24,264 nt of DNA from NCBI GenBank assembly GCA_964543235.1, contig CAZIXE010000054.1, forward strand, positions 1-24,264, read 5' to 3'. Under the pieces are notes generated by a model. That model was not told where the DNA came from and searched no databases. It was given only the letters and a program-made list of their open reading frames with translations. This DNA is from JANMMJ01 sp964543235 (GTDB lineage: Bacteria > Pseudomonadota > Alphaproteobacteria > Rhizobiales > Aestuariivirgaceae). Both the position numbers and the translations under genes were made by a program. Shown one piece after another: positions 6,996 to 15,617 of the stretch; position 1 is the stretch's first letter, and every line of letters starts with the position of its first letter.

Positions 6996-8293
6996 GCTTC
7001 AAGCGGGACTTCACTGAAGACATTGTCGAGGGTTTGGATCAGCAGGTCGGCATTGTCGCGCGAGAAGGGCATGGGGGGGCGGATCTTGAGCGTGTTGTAA
7101 TGAATGCCGAGGAAGTTCAGCAACACGCCCCGCTGTCTCATGGCGTTTGCTATCTTCTTCGTGTAGGCTGTGGCCGGCGCCTTGGTTTGGCGATCAAGAA
7201 CAAGCTCGGCCCCGAAGAAGAGGCCCGATCCCCGCACGTCCCCGATGACCTCATGTTTCTCCGCGAGCTTGAGCAGACCGGCCCGGGCATAGCGCCCGAC
7301 CTGTTCCGCATTGGCCATGAGGTTTTCTTCGAAGAGCACCTGCAAGGTGGCGAGTGCTGCGGCCGCCGAGACAGGATTTCCGCCGAAGGTGTTGAAATAG
7401 CGGAAGCCTGTGCGGAAAGCCCTCATGAAGTCCGGGGTGGTGACGACACCGCCCACCGGATGCCCATTGGCCATGGGCTTGCCCAGTGTCACGACATCCG
7501 GCACAAAGCCCAGCCTCTGATGACCCCACATGTGCGTGCCTATGCGCCCAAACCCGGGCTGCACTTCATCGGCAATGATGATGCCACCGGCACGCCGGAC
7601 AACTTCGACTGTTGGATCAAGCCAGCCCCTCGGCAGGTCGGGAAAACCTTCGTTGGCAAAATAGGGGCAGACGATAAGCGCCGAGAAACCACAGCCGGCC
7701 TTCTCCAGCTCATCGATTTTCTCCTGCACTGCGGCTGCAAATGCCCTCGCATGGGCTTCGCCCGGCGCTCCACCGAGCGGACGGTAGCTGTCCGGCGCCG
7801 GCGCGAAACGATAGTTCGGCCATGTGCCCCCGGGCGGAGGGTTGGTGCGCGAGAGCTGCGACACGGCCATGGTATTGCCATGGTAGGTGTGATCGGAGGC
7901 GATGACCCCCGTCTTCCCGGTCACTGACTGCGCAATGCGCAGGGCGATGTCATTGGCCTCGGAGCCCGTGCAGGTGAGTATGGCAGTGGAGAGCGTGGCA
8001 TCGAACGTCGCGGTCAGCCGTTCGATGTAGTCCAGCAGCGTCTCATGCAGATAGCGCGTATGCGTGTTCAGAGTTGACGCCTGCCGGCAAATCGCCTCGA
8101 CCACGCGCGGATGGCAATGGCCGACGTGAGGCACATTGTTGTAGCAATCGAGATAGCGCCGCCCAGCGGCATCCCAGACCCACACACCTTCGCCTTTCAC
8201 GAGGTGCACGGGCTCATCATAGAAGGTCGAGACGTTAGGCCCCAGTAACCGGGCCCTGCGGGCGATGATCTCCTGGTTTGATCGAGGAGCCAA
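6992..8293 (-). CDS. Class III PLP-dependent enzyme, probable O-phospho-amine phospho-lyase (AGXT2L-like)
   Basis: A 433-residue fold-type I PLP enzyme. Asp242 (ADEVQPGFGR) and Lys272 (TLGKPMANGHPVGG) are the cofactor residues. Segments YLDCYNNVPHVGHCHP, LNTHTRYLHET, YFNTFGGNPVS and LKIRPPMPFS resemble animal ethanolamine-phosphate and 5-phosphohydroxylysine phospho-lyases more closely than GABA transaminases. Those enzymes eliminate phosphate and ammonia to leave an aldehyde. The start is set at TTG 8293, with GGAAGG 7 bases upstream and 19 bases after the upstream stop. ATG starts further up (8377 or 8350) would add a poorly conserved tail and overlap the Tm-1-like gene. A conventional omega-transaminase remains possible. 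Confidence 0.85.
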   Translation of the reverse strand: MAPRSNQEIIARRARLLGPNVSTFYDEPVHLVKGEGVWVWDAAGRRYLDCYNNVPHVGHCHPRVVEAICRQASTLNTHTRYLHETLLDYIERLTATFDATLSTAILTCTGSEANDIALRIAQSVTGKTGVIASDHTYHGNTMAVSQLSRTNPPPGGTWPNYRFAPAPDSYRPLGGAPGEAHARAFAAAVQEKIDELEKAGCGFSALIVCPYFANEGFPDLPRGWLDPTVEVVRRAGGIIIADEVQPGFGRIGTHMWGHQRLGFVPDVVTLGKPMANGHPVGGVVTTPDFMRAFRTGFRYFNTFGGNPVSAAAALATLQVLFEENLMANAEQVGRYARAGLLKLAEKHEVIGDVRGSGLFFGAELVLDRQTKAPATAYTKKIANAMRQRGVLLNFLGIHYNTLKIRPPMPFSRDNADLLIQTLDNVFSEVPLEA

Positions 8294-8312
8294 AGTCAAT
8301 TCCTTCCGAAGA

Positions 8313-9542
8313 TCATGCGCGACGGACGATGCCTGCCTTGACCCAACCATCGAATATCTCGAGCGCCTTCTCGGCAAACGCCAAATCGTTGATATGGGCG
8401 TTTATTTCCGTGAACTGCGTAGGCGGCCTGATGGCATTTCGAATTTCGTCGAAGAACTCTCTTTGGCTGTCCGGGTCGTAGGCCGGCGCGCCTTGCTTGT
8501 CCCACTCCTCAATGCCCAGATTGGGTAAAATGAAATGCGCAGGAGACTTGGACGCCTTCAGACGCTTTGCTACCTCCCGCGCAGTTTCCCGCCTTTCCTT
8601 GCCATTAAGAGCCGCTGACTTGATCAGCCGATTGTGAGCGTGGAACGGGCGGTCAGCAAACTTTGCAGGCATCTCCTGCCAGCCAGCGAAATCAATCAGG
8701 TCCAGGCAGCCCGGCGCAACGATTTGCGGAATGCCCGCTCGCCCCGCACTCAACAAACGGTCCGGCCCGCTGTGCACGACCGAACCAAACATCAGATTGC
8801 CCAGTTCCGGCAAGGCAAAATCCATGACGCAGGCAAATGCACCCGAAGCAGCGAGACTTTCAAACGCCATGCCACCCATGCCGGTGGCATGGAAGATGGC
8901 CACTTCGTAGCCGCGCTGCTCCAAAGCGGGCTTCAAGCGTTTCATATAGGACAGACAAGAGCTGCCAAGGCTGGTCATGCCTATGACAGGGCGCCCGACG
9001 CCTGGCGCCTCGACGGCGCGAGCCGCACCAACCACCGCTCCCGCCGCCTGGCTGAGTGATGATTTGCAGATTGAGTTCAGACCGTAGAGTCCACCGGCCC
9101 AGAGGATCATCTGGATATCCGGAGCAAGACGATCAGCCGGGATTAGTGGCGAGAATGAAATCGTCGAGATAATGTACTTCGGAACACCCATTGGCAAAGA
9201 CCGCGCGCAGTCCAGCGCAAGGTCTGTCCCCATTGTGCCGCCCATGGCGACGAGCCCGTGAATCTTCCCTTCGGCATACAGTTTCTTCACCAACGCTGTG
9301 GCGCCTGCCGCCATGATCTGCATGGCAGTATTTTCATCTCCGGAGTCAATTGCCGCCTGAATGGACGAGCCTGCCGCCGCTGCAACGTCGTGTTTGGACA
9401 GATGCGTTGGCCGTGGCGGATTGCCCAAGACACTGACATCCATGGTCACTGCCTTGGCACCCTGCTTTTCAATGCAGGACGTAAGGTAGTCGAGTTCCGG
9501 CGCCTTTGTATCATAGGTGCCGATGATGAGGATGTTCGTCAT
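8313..9542 (-). CDS. UPF0261 / Tm-1-like ATP-binding domain protein
   Basis: A 409-residue member of UPF0261, the bacterial relatives of the N-terminal domain of tomato Tm-1. It begins with NILIIGTYDTKAPELDYL and has a glycine-rich AMGGTMGTDLALDC segment around residue 100, MTSLGSSCLSYM near 190, FHATGMGGMAFE near 220 and a C-terminal half including SVVHSGPDRLLSAGRAGIPQIVAPG. The family has two Rossmann-like halves and binds ATP in Tm-1; no bacterial reaction is established. It starts 7 bases after the upstream flavoprotein stop, with GAGGG about 13 bases ahead of the start, and ends 19 bases before the phospho-lyase-like gene. It is clearly part of the same operon, but its metabolic job is unknown. 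Confidence 0.9.
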   Translation of the reverse strand: MTNILIIGTYDTKAPELDYLTSCIEKQGAKAVTMDVSVLGNPPRPTHLSKHDVAAAAGSSIQAAIDSGDENTAMQIMAAGATALVKKLYAEGKIHGLVAMGGTMGTDLALDCARSLPMGVPKYIISTISFSPLIPADRLAPDIQMILWAGGLYGLNSICKSSLSQAAGAVVGAARAVEAPGVGRPVIGMTSLGSSCLSYMKRLKPALEQRGYEVAIFHATGMGGMAFESLAASGAFACVMDFALPELGNLMFGSVVHSGPDRLLSAGRAGIPQIVAPGCLDLIDFAGWQEMPAKFADRPFHAHNRLIKSAALNGKERRETAREVAKRLKASKSPAHFILPNLGIEEWDKQGAPAYDPDSQREFFDEIRNAIRPPTQFTEINAHINDLAFAEKALEIFDGWVKAGIVRRA

Positions 9543-9549
9543 CTTTGCA

Positions 9550-12012
9550 TCATGCCCTCATGCGATCGCCCGCGGGATCATAGAACGGCGCAAGTTGAAG
9601 TGTTGCAGCATGGGGTTTTCCAGCGACAAGGACTTCAAACCTGCCTTCAAGCCACTCTTTCGTAACCCCCGACTCGTTGTGAAGCGTGGCGATGCCGAGC
9701 GATGCGCCCAGTCGATAGCCCCATGCGCCGGACGTGACATGGCCAACAATCCTGCCGTCGCGCAACACGGGTTCATTGTGGATGAGGAACGGACCTCGTT
9801 CCTCTGCCGCTCCTTCAATTCGTACACTGACGGTCCGGTGCCTGGTCGCGGCACCAGCCGCCCTCTGAGACTGCAGTGCTTCCTTGCCCAGGAACGGGCC
9901 TTTCTTGCCGAGTGCTACTGCAAACCCCAAGCCTGTCTCAAATGGCGTATCCTCCTCGCCGAGGTCGTGCCCAAAATGTCGAAATGCCTTCTCCATGCGG
10001 CAATGATTGAGTGCGAACATGCCAGCATGGCGCAAACCGGCACTTCGTCCAACCTCCCACAGGCCTTCATAAATTCCGGCAGCAAACTCACTGGAGATCA
10101 GCAGTTCAAACCCCAGTTCGCCAATGAAGGACCGCCGGATGGCCCAGGCACGATCATAACCGATGTCTATTTCCTTCGCGGCGCCAAAGGGCAAGGCTTC
10201 ACGAGACAAGTTGTCGCCAGAGCAATGCTGAAGGATATTCCGAGCTTCGGGGCCGTGAAGTCCCAGCAAAGCGTAACCCGAAGTGGCATCAAAGACCTCA
10301 AATCTCCAGCCCCGGTCCGCGTGAGTCTTAATCCATGCCTGATCACGAATTTGACTGGGATGACCCGTAATGACAATGAAGCGGTCCGGGGCCAGCCGGG
10401 TTATTGTCACATCTGCCTCGATACCACCTCGCGAATTGAGCATTTGCGTGTAGACGGAAGTGCCAACGTTGACATCCATCTCGGCCCCACACACGCTATT
10501 GAGCGCCAAAACGGCATCTGGCCCCTGCACAATGATCTTGCCGAACATGGATTGGTCTAACAGCACAGCTCTGTCGCGAGCCGCCTCACATTCGGCCTTC
10601 ACAAGTGGTGACCAGTCCTGATGCCCGAGACTTGCCCGGGCCGGCCACCCACGCTGCTGGTCATCAAAATACATCGGGACTTCCCAGCCAATGCGCTCAG
10701 CGAACACCGCGCCTGCGGTCTTCAACTGTTCATGCAAGGGCACGCGCCGCACACCGCGCGCCGATTCAACCTGCCTGCCCGGCCATTGTAAGCCGTAGTG
10801 AAAACCTATGGCTTCTTCTATGCGGGTTTGAAGGTAGCGGTTATTTGACTGGAACGGATGGGCCCGGCTTGCAAGCAGTGAACCCATGCCGCGCCTCGGC
10901 AGGCCGTCCAAAATCCATTCCGCCATGGTGCGGCCAACACCCCCGGAATTCAGGATGCCATTCGAGTTCATGCCTGCGGCAATGAAGAGGCCCTCAATCT
11001 CCGGCGCTGGGCCCAGATAAGGCCTGCCGTCCGGCGTAAAACTTTCTGGACCGCAAAAGAACGTCCTAATACCCCAGTCCGCAAGTTTCGGCATGCGCTC
11101 AAACATCCGTTCGAGGATCGGCTCGACATGTTCCATGTCGAAGGGTAGCTCATCAAACTCAAACCTGTCGGGAATGCCGCCCACACCCCAGGCCTTGCCT
11201 TTGGCTTCAAATGCACCAATGAGCAGTTTGCCCGCATCTTCCTTCCAATAGGTCCGTTCTTCGGCGATGACCAACACCGGCAGATCGCGCGATAACTCAT
11301 CAATAGGTTCCGTGATCACGTAAAAATGTTCCGCTGCGTGCAGTGGCACCGTAACGCCATGTTGCTTGGCGAATGCGTGTGTCCACATGCCACCGGCAAG
11401 AACAACGCGGTCTGTTTCGATGCTCCCCTGTTCGGTCTCCACCCCAACGACGCGGCCATCGCGGACAATCAGCCTGTCGGCGCGAAGGTTCTCGTGAATG
11501 ATGGCGCCTCTCCTGCGGGCGCCTTTTGCAAGCGCCCGCGTTACATCCAGCGGGTTGACCTGACCATTCGATGGCACGAAGAGGCCGCAACGCACGCCTT
11601 GCAGGTCCACATGCGGCCAGAGCGCGCTGATCTGACCAATATCGAGCAGGCACGCTTCCACATCTACGCGGCCCGCATGATCGAGATTTCGCAACAACTG
11701 TTCCTCGCGGACAGAACTTAGGGCGAGATTGAGCGTGCCATTCTGCTTGTATCCCGTAGCCTGACCCGTCTCAGCTTCCAGGTCACGGAACAGCTGGGTC
11801 GTATTTTTTGCAAGTTCCGTCTGTGCGGAAGACTCACGCAATTGACCAACGATACCAGCCGCATGCCAGGTGGTGCCACTCGCGAGTTGCTTGCGCTCAA
11901 GCAGGCATGCCCCTTCCACACCGCGCTTGGCCAGGTGATAGAGGATTGATGTCCCGATGATGCCGCCGCCGATGATGACGACGGGTGCACGTTCAAGAAA
12001 ACTTGCACTCAT
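9550..12012 (-). CDS. Dimethylglycine/sarcosine dehydrogenase-like flavoprotein with GcvT domain
   Basis: An 820-residue two-part enzyme. The N-terminal DAO flavoprotein domain (about 1-370) carries GGGIIG at residues 15-20 and SGTTWHAAG, where His50 matches the histidine that covalently holds FAD in dimethylglycine and sarcosine dehydrogenases. A linker (FAO_M-type) follows, then an aminomethyltransferase-like tetrahydrofolate domain (about 430-810; YTQMLNSRGGIEADVTITRL, GELGFELLIS) ending in a typical FYDPAGDRMR tail. Such enzymes oxidatively remove an N-methyl or N-alkyl group and pass formaldehyde to tetrahydrofolate. The ATG at 12012 overlaps the aldehyde dehydrogenase stop as ATGA; a GTG at 12024 is the alternative. 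Substrate unknown, probably a secondary or tertiary amine. Confidence 0.9.
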   Translation of the reverse strand: MSASFLERAPVVIIGGGIIGTSILYHLAKRGVEGACLLERKQLASGTTWHAAGIVGQLRESSAQTELAKNTTQLFRDLEAETGQATGYKQNGTLNLALSSVREEQLLRNLDHAGRVDVEACLLDIGQISALWPHVDLQGVRCGLFVPSNGQVNPLDVTRALAKGARRRGAIIHENLRADRLIVRDGRVVGVETEQGSIETDRVVLAGGMWTHAFAKQHGVTVPLHAAEHFYVITEPIDELSRDLPVLVIAEERTYWKEDAGKLLIGAFEAKGKAWGVGGIPDRFEFDELPFDMEHVEPILERMFERMPKLADWGIRTFFCGPESFTPDGRPYLGPAPEIEGLFIAAGMNSNGILNSGGVGRTMAEWILDGLPRRGMGSLLASRAHPFQSNNRYLQTRIEEAIGFHYGLQWPGRQVESARGVRRVPLHEQLKTAGAVFAERIGWEVPMYFDDQQRGWPARASLGHQDWSPLVKAECEAARDRAVLLDQSMFGKIIVQGPDAVLALNSVCGAEMDVNVGTSVYTQMLNSRGGIEADVTITRLAPDRFIVITGHPSQIRDQAWIKTHADRGWRFEVFDATSGYALLGLHGPEARNILQHCSGDNLSREALPFGAAKEIDIGYDRAWAIRRSFIGELGFELLISSEFAAGIYEGLWEVGRSAGLRHAGMFALNHCRMEKAFRHFGHDLGEEDTPFETGLGFAVALGKKGPFLGKEALQSQRAAGAATRHRTVSVRIEGAAEERGPFLIHNEPVLRDGRIVGHVTSGAWGYRLGASLGIATLHNESGVTKEWLEGRFEVLVAGKPHAATLQLAPFYDPAGDRMRA

Positions 12013-13502
12013 AGCTGCATCCACGCCGTCTTGAGATTCTGATACTTGTCGAGCGCATGGAGAGACTTGTCGTGTCCGTTGCCGGACTGCTTATGGCCGC
12101 CCAGCGGAACGGTATTGTCAGCTCCGCCATAGGTGTTAACATGGACAACGCCCGCACTGATGCCGCGCACCATGCGGTGTGCGCGTGAGAGGCTGGAAGT
12201 CCAGACAGCCGAAGCCAGGGCATATTTCGTTCCGTTGGCGATGCGCAGCGCGTCCGCTTCGTCTTCAAAGGGTATGACTGCCAGTACGGGGCCAAACACC
12301 TCCTCCTGGGCCACAGTCATTGCTGGGTTTACTGAATCAAGGATGGTGGGCGCCATGAAGTATCCCCCGGTCTCTTCCAGAATGCGCTCTCCGCCAGTGC
12401 GAATTTGCGCGCCCTCAGAAACAGCCTCCGCCACATGAGCGAGATTTTTCTGCAGCTGCTCGAGGCTGGCGACGGCACCGCTCTCCGTCTTAAGGTCAAG
12501 CGGATCGCCCACCTTCACCTTCCTTGCAAAGTCTACAAGCCGGTTCGTGAAATCACCGTAGATGGAGCGCTCAACAAGCAGGCGCGAGCCGGCCACGCAT
12601 ACCTGGCCGGAATTCCGGAAGATGCCGGCGGTCGAAACCCTGGCGGCCAGGTCCAGATCCGGAGCGTCTGCAAATACGATGTTCGGGGACTTGCCGCCAA
12701 GTTCAAGATAGACACGCTTGAGGTTGGATTCGGCCGCATACTGCAAGAGCCTGCGGCCAACGCCGCCGGAACCCGTGAAGACGAGCACATCCACATCCAT
12801 ATGCCGCGCCAAGGCCTCTCCCGCCACCGCACCACGCCCGGTAACCACATTGAGAACCCCTTCCGGCAATCCTGCTTCTGCGCAAATCTCAGCAAGTCTC
12901 AGCAGCGAAAGCGAAGCAATTTCCGCAGGCTTGAGTATGACGGAATTCCCGGCAGCCAGTGCCGGCGCAATCTTCCAGGCGCCGATCATCAACGGAAAGT
13001 TCCAGGGAACAATGGCGCCAACGACGCCTACAGGCTCGCGGTGGACAAGCGCGAGTACATTCTCCGCTGTGGGCGAGATTTCGCCGGGAACCTTGTCAAT
13101 GGCTTCGGCATAATAGCGGAATGTACCGGCCGCACTTCCGGGCTCTGCCTTCAGCGCCATGGAAATTTCCGTGCCATTGTCGCGCACGCCCAGGACAGCG
13201 AGTTCGAGCAGGTTTCCTTCGATCAGCTCGGCGATGCGGAACAGCACTTTCTTGCGCTCCGCCGGAGCAGCCCTGGACCACACCCCTTTCTCAAAACTCC
13301 TGCGCGCGGCCTCGACCGCCCTGTCAACGTCAGCAGCCGTCGCGGCCGCAAGCGTGGCCAGTTGCTTGCCGTTCAATGGCGAAATGCTATTGAGGACTCC
13401 CCCCTCCGCAGCGGCGACCCAACGGCCATCGACGAAGAGGCATCGGCTCCCGACAACCGTGTGGCGGAGCGAGTCTATGGCCTGCTGATCAATAGTGGCC
13501 AT
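12009..13502 (-). CDS. NAD(P)-dependent aldehyde dehydrogenase, PuuC-like
   Basis: A 497-residue aldehyde dehydrogenase of standard length. Catalytic residues are Asn169 (VPWNFP), Glu267 (YLELGGK) and Cys302 (NSGQVCVAG). FTGSGGVGR near residue 242 belongs to the cofactor fold. The C-terminal GGHKQSGNGHDKSLHALDKY resembles PuuC, which oxidises gamma-glutamyl-aminobutyraldehyde and related omega-amino aldehydes. The start ATG at 13502 lies 14 bases inside the 3' end of tctA, with AAGAG just upstream, so the genes are coupled. In this operon it is the obvious consumer of the aldehyde expected from the downstream phospho-lyase-like enzyme. Confidence 0.94.
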   Translation of the reverse strand: MATIDQQAIDSLRHTVVGSRCLFVDGRWVAAAEGGVLNSISPLNGKQLATLAAATAADVDRAVEAARRSFEKGVWSRAAPAERKKVLFRIAELIEGNLLELAVLGVRDNGTEISMALKAEPGSAAGTFRYYAEAIDKVPGEISPTAENVLALVHREPVGVVGAIVPWNFPLMIGAWKIAPALAAGNSVILKPAEIASLSLLRLAEICAEAGLPEGVLNVVTGRGAVAGEALARHMDVDVLVFTGSGGVGRRLLQYAAESNLKRVYLELGGKSPNIVFADAPDLDLAARVSTAGIFRNSGQVCVAGSRLLVERSIYGDFTNRLVDFARKVKVGDPLDLKTESGAVASLEQLQKNLAHVAEAVSEGAQIRTGGERILEETGGYFMAPTILDSVNPAMTVAQEEVFGPVLAVIPFEDEADALRIANGTKYALASAVWTSSLSRAHRMVRGISAGVVHVNTYGGADNTVPLGGHKQSGNGHDKSLHALDKYQNLKTAWMQL

Positions 13503-14994
13503 GTTCTCTTACAATCCTGGGAACGGCCTTACGCCGGACAGCCTGCCACACAGAAAGACCGACGAGGACGACGATCGCGCCGACCATGATCATGGAGATG
13601 GGGCGCTGGACGAAAACCGAGAGATCCCCGTTCGCCGTGCCCAGCGCCTGCCGGAATCGTCCCTCGACGATGGGGCCCATGACGAGGCCCAGAAGAATTG
13701 GCGTGACCGGCCACTTGTGGCGGCGGAGGATGTAACCAAGAAAGCCAAAGAAGAGTGCGATCAGCGGGTCAGACAGGCGGTAGCTGGCCACATAGGTGCC
13801 AATGAGTGACAGGGTGAGGATGATGGCGCCGACGAAACGCTTGTTGACAGTGGCAATGCGGGCGATCCAGCGTGTGCCTATCATGAGAAACAGAAGGATG
13901 ACGACATTCATCAGCAGTAATGTCGTATACAATCCAGCGACAAAGTCCGGCCTCTCGACAAAAAGCTGCGGTCCGGGCACAACATTGTGCACCAGAAAAA
14001 CAGCCAGCATCATGGCTGTCAGTTCTTCTCCGGGAATGCCAAGCGCCAGCATGGGGATGAACGCCGCCGGCGGCACCGCATTGTTGGTTGCCTCCGAAAC
14101 GATGATGCCCTCGGGAGATCCCTTGCCAAAGAGCTCAGGCTTCTTCGAGATTTTCCTGGCCCACACGTAATTGACCTGCTGCGCCAGGAACTCCCCCACA
14201 CCCGGCAGGATTCCACAAATGACGCCGAATACCGATGAACCGATCAGGGTCACCGGATAGCGGAAGATTTCCAGGAAGCCGTCAAAGAAGCGCCCTGTCA
14301 GCTTGTGGACGGGAAACGAGTCCTCCCGGTCCGTCAGTTGCACGATTGCCTGACTGATGGCGAACAGACCGATCACCACAGGAACAAGCGGCATTCCGCT
14401 CATCAGAAAGGTCTGGTCGAAGGTGAAACGTTGCGTGTTGAAAGCGCGTTCCAGGCCGATAGTCGCCAGAAACATGCCGAATGTCAAAGCGCCCAGCGCC
14501 TCGATGCGCTGACCTACATGACCGAGTACCACCAGCACCAGTGCAAAGAGTGCGACCATGGCAAATTCCGCAGATCCAAACCTGCTGGCGAACTCCGCCA
14601 AGTGCTTGGACAGCAAAATCATGGCCAGAACGGCAATCACGCCTCCGACAAAGGAAGACGAGTAGGCAATCGACATGGCCCGTCGTCCCTCGCCCCTCCT
14701 GGTCATGGGATAGCCTTCGATTGCCGTGAGGATTGCCACCGGGGAGCCGGGCACGTTGATGAGAGTTGCCGGAATGGCGCTGCCGTAGGCGGAGCCGCAA
14801 TAGACACCGAGCAGAAGGGTTATTCCAACAAGCGGATCCATTGCAAAAGTGGTCGGCAAGAGTATGGCGATCGTCACGGCAGCACCAGCACCAGGGATGG
14901 CGCCAACGACAACGCCAATGATGGCGCCAAGAACCATTGAACCGGCAACGTCAAACCGCTGAAGCTGAGACAGGCCAAGAAGAAGAAATTCCAT
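13489..14994 (-). CDS. tctA: Tripartite tricarboxylate transporter large membrane subunit TctA
   Basis: A 501-residue polytopic inner-membrane protein with about 11-12 hydrophobic segments. It carries TctA hallmarks: GAIPGAGAAVTIAILLP near residue 32, LGVYCGSAYGSAIPATLINVPGSP near 62 and GILPGVGEFLAQQVNYVWARK with EATNNAVPPAAFIPMLALGIPG near 260-325. It forms the ion-coupled translocation channel with TctB and takes substrate from the periplasmic protein TctC. An AGGAG directly abuts the ATG, with another GGAG just ahead of it. It starts 11 bases after the tctB stop and overlaps the aldehyde dehydrogenase start by 14 bases. Confidence 0.95.
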   Translation of the reverse strand: MEFLLLGLSQLQRFDVAGSMVLGAIIGVVVGAIPGAGAAVTIAILLPTTFAMDPLVGITLLLGVYCGSAYGSAIPATLINVPGSPVAILTAIEGYPMTRRGEGRRAMSIAYSSSFVGGVIAVLAMILLSKHLAEFASRFGSAEFAMVALFALVLVVLGHVGQRIEALGALTFGMFLATIGLERAFNTQRFTFDQTFLMSGMPLVPVVIGLFAISQAIVQLTDREDSFPVHKLTGRFFDGFLEIFRYPVTLIGSSVFGVICGILPGVGEFLAQQVNYVWARKISKKPELFGKGSPEGIIVSEATNNAVPPAAFIPMLALGIPGEELTAMMLAVFLVHNVVPGPQLFVERPDFVAGLYTTLLLMNVVILLFLMIGTRWIARIATVNKRFVGAIILTLSLIGTYVASYRLSDPLIALFFGFLGYILRRHKWPVTPILLGLVMGPIVEGRFRQALGTANGDLSVFVQRPISMIMVGAIVVLVGLSVWQAVRRKAVPRIVREHGHY

Positions 14995-15005
14995 CTCCTG
15001 CTCCG

Positions 15006-15554
15006 TCAGAACCAGCGCGTGAGAAACTTCCGGACGACATCCGGAAAGAGGTCATAGAGTTCGGCGGTCGGCACCCAGATGCCAAGGCCCCAGCGGAAGA
15101 CAGCCGTGAGGGCAAGCGCGGCGAGCAGCCCGGCGATCCGCCAGCGGCTTGTCCTCAGCCCGCTTCTAAAGAGCAGCCACTGAATGAACAGGGCTGTCGA
15201 CAGAAAGTATCCCAGATAAGCAAGAGCGTAGAGATAGCAGAGGAAATAGAGAAAATACTCGATTGGCCTGAACCAGCCGACGATCTCTTTCCTTGCTTCG
15301 GCCACTTCGGCTTCGGAAACGGCCTTCCGTCTCAATGCGGCGATATCCTTCAGCAGCGAAACAGTGTTGGCAAGAAACAGGACACCCAAGACAATGGCCG
15401 GCAGTGTCCATGGTTGGGTCCACCATCCCGCATTCTCAGGACCGCTGCGAGTTTGAAAGGGAAGGAGAACCAGCAGACCAGCTGTAACGACCGTGAATAC
15501 GATCGTCAGGGCAAGAGTTTCTACCCTGTTCGCGCTGTGGGATGATTCCGCCAT
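15006..15554 (-). CDS. tctB: Tripartite tricarboxylate transporter small membrane subunit TctB
   Basis: A 182-residue membrane protein with four hydrophobic segments (about residues 13-31, 49-65, 98-125 and 139-160) and a charged cytoplasmic loop between the second and third, the TctB layout. It is the small partner of TctA in a TTT-family secondary transporter. It lies between tctC, 63 bases upstream across a stem-loop, and tctA, 11 bases downstream. No strong Shine-Dalgarno is visible before the ATG at 15554. Confidence 0.9.
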   Translation of the reverse strand: MAESSHSANRVETLALTIVFTVVTAGLLVLLPFQTRSGPENAGWWTQPWTLPAIVLGVLFLANTVSLLKDIAALRRKAVSEAEVAEARKEIVGWFRPIEYFLYFLCYLYALAYLGYFLSTALFIQWLLFRSGLRTSRWRIAGLLAALALTAVFRWGLGIWVPTAELYDLFPDVVRKFLTRWF

Positions 15555-15581
15555 GGCAATCGGCTTGCAGCAATAATAGTC

Positions 15582-15604
15582 GGGCAGGCCACCATGGCCC
15601 GCCC
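15582..15604 (-). other. Intercistronic stem-loop between tctC and tctB
   Basis: In the 63-base tctC-tctB spacer an inverted repeat can fold as two 4-bp GC stems (GGGC/GCCC and GGCC/GGCC) separated by one A-C mismatch, around a 5-base loop. No long U-tract follows on the minus strand, so it is more likely an mRNA-stabilising or attenuating element than a full terminator. Such structures often keep the binding-protein message more abundant than the downstream membrane and enzyme genes. Confidence 0.5.
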
Positions 15605-15617
15605 TGTAAAGTCTTCT

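Noticed and set aside
6794..7927. Plus-strand open frame of 377 codons over the kinase and PLP genes
   Set aside because: No recognisable domain, low-complexity Arg/Pro/His-rich composition, and it lies opposite two clear conserved enzymes.
9517..10560. Plus-strand open frame of 347 codons opposite the DMGDH-like gene
   Set aside because: Antisense shadow without family similarity; the opposite strand holds a typical GcvT domain.
12405..13589. Plus-strand open frame of 394 codons opposite the aldehyde dehydrogenase
   Set aside because: Antisense shadow; the minus strand has the complete aldehyde dehydrogenase catalytic set.
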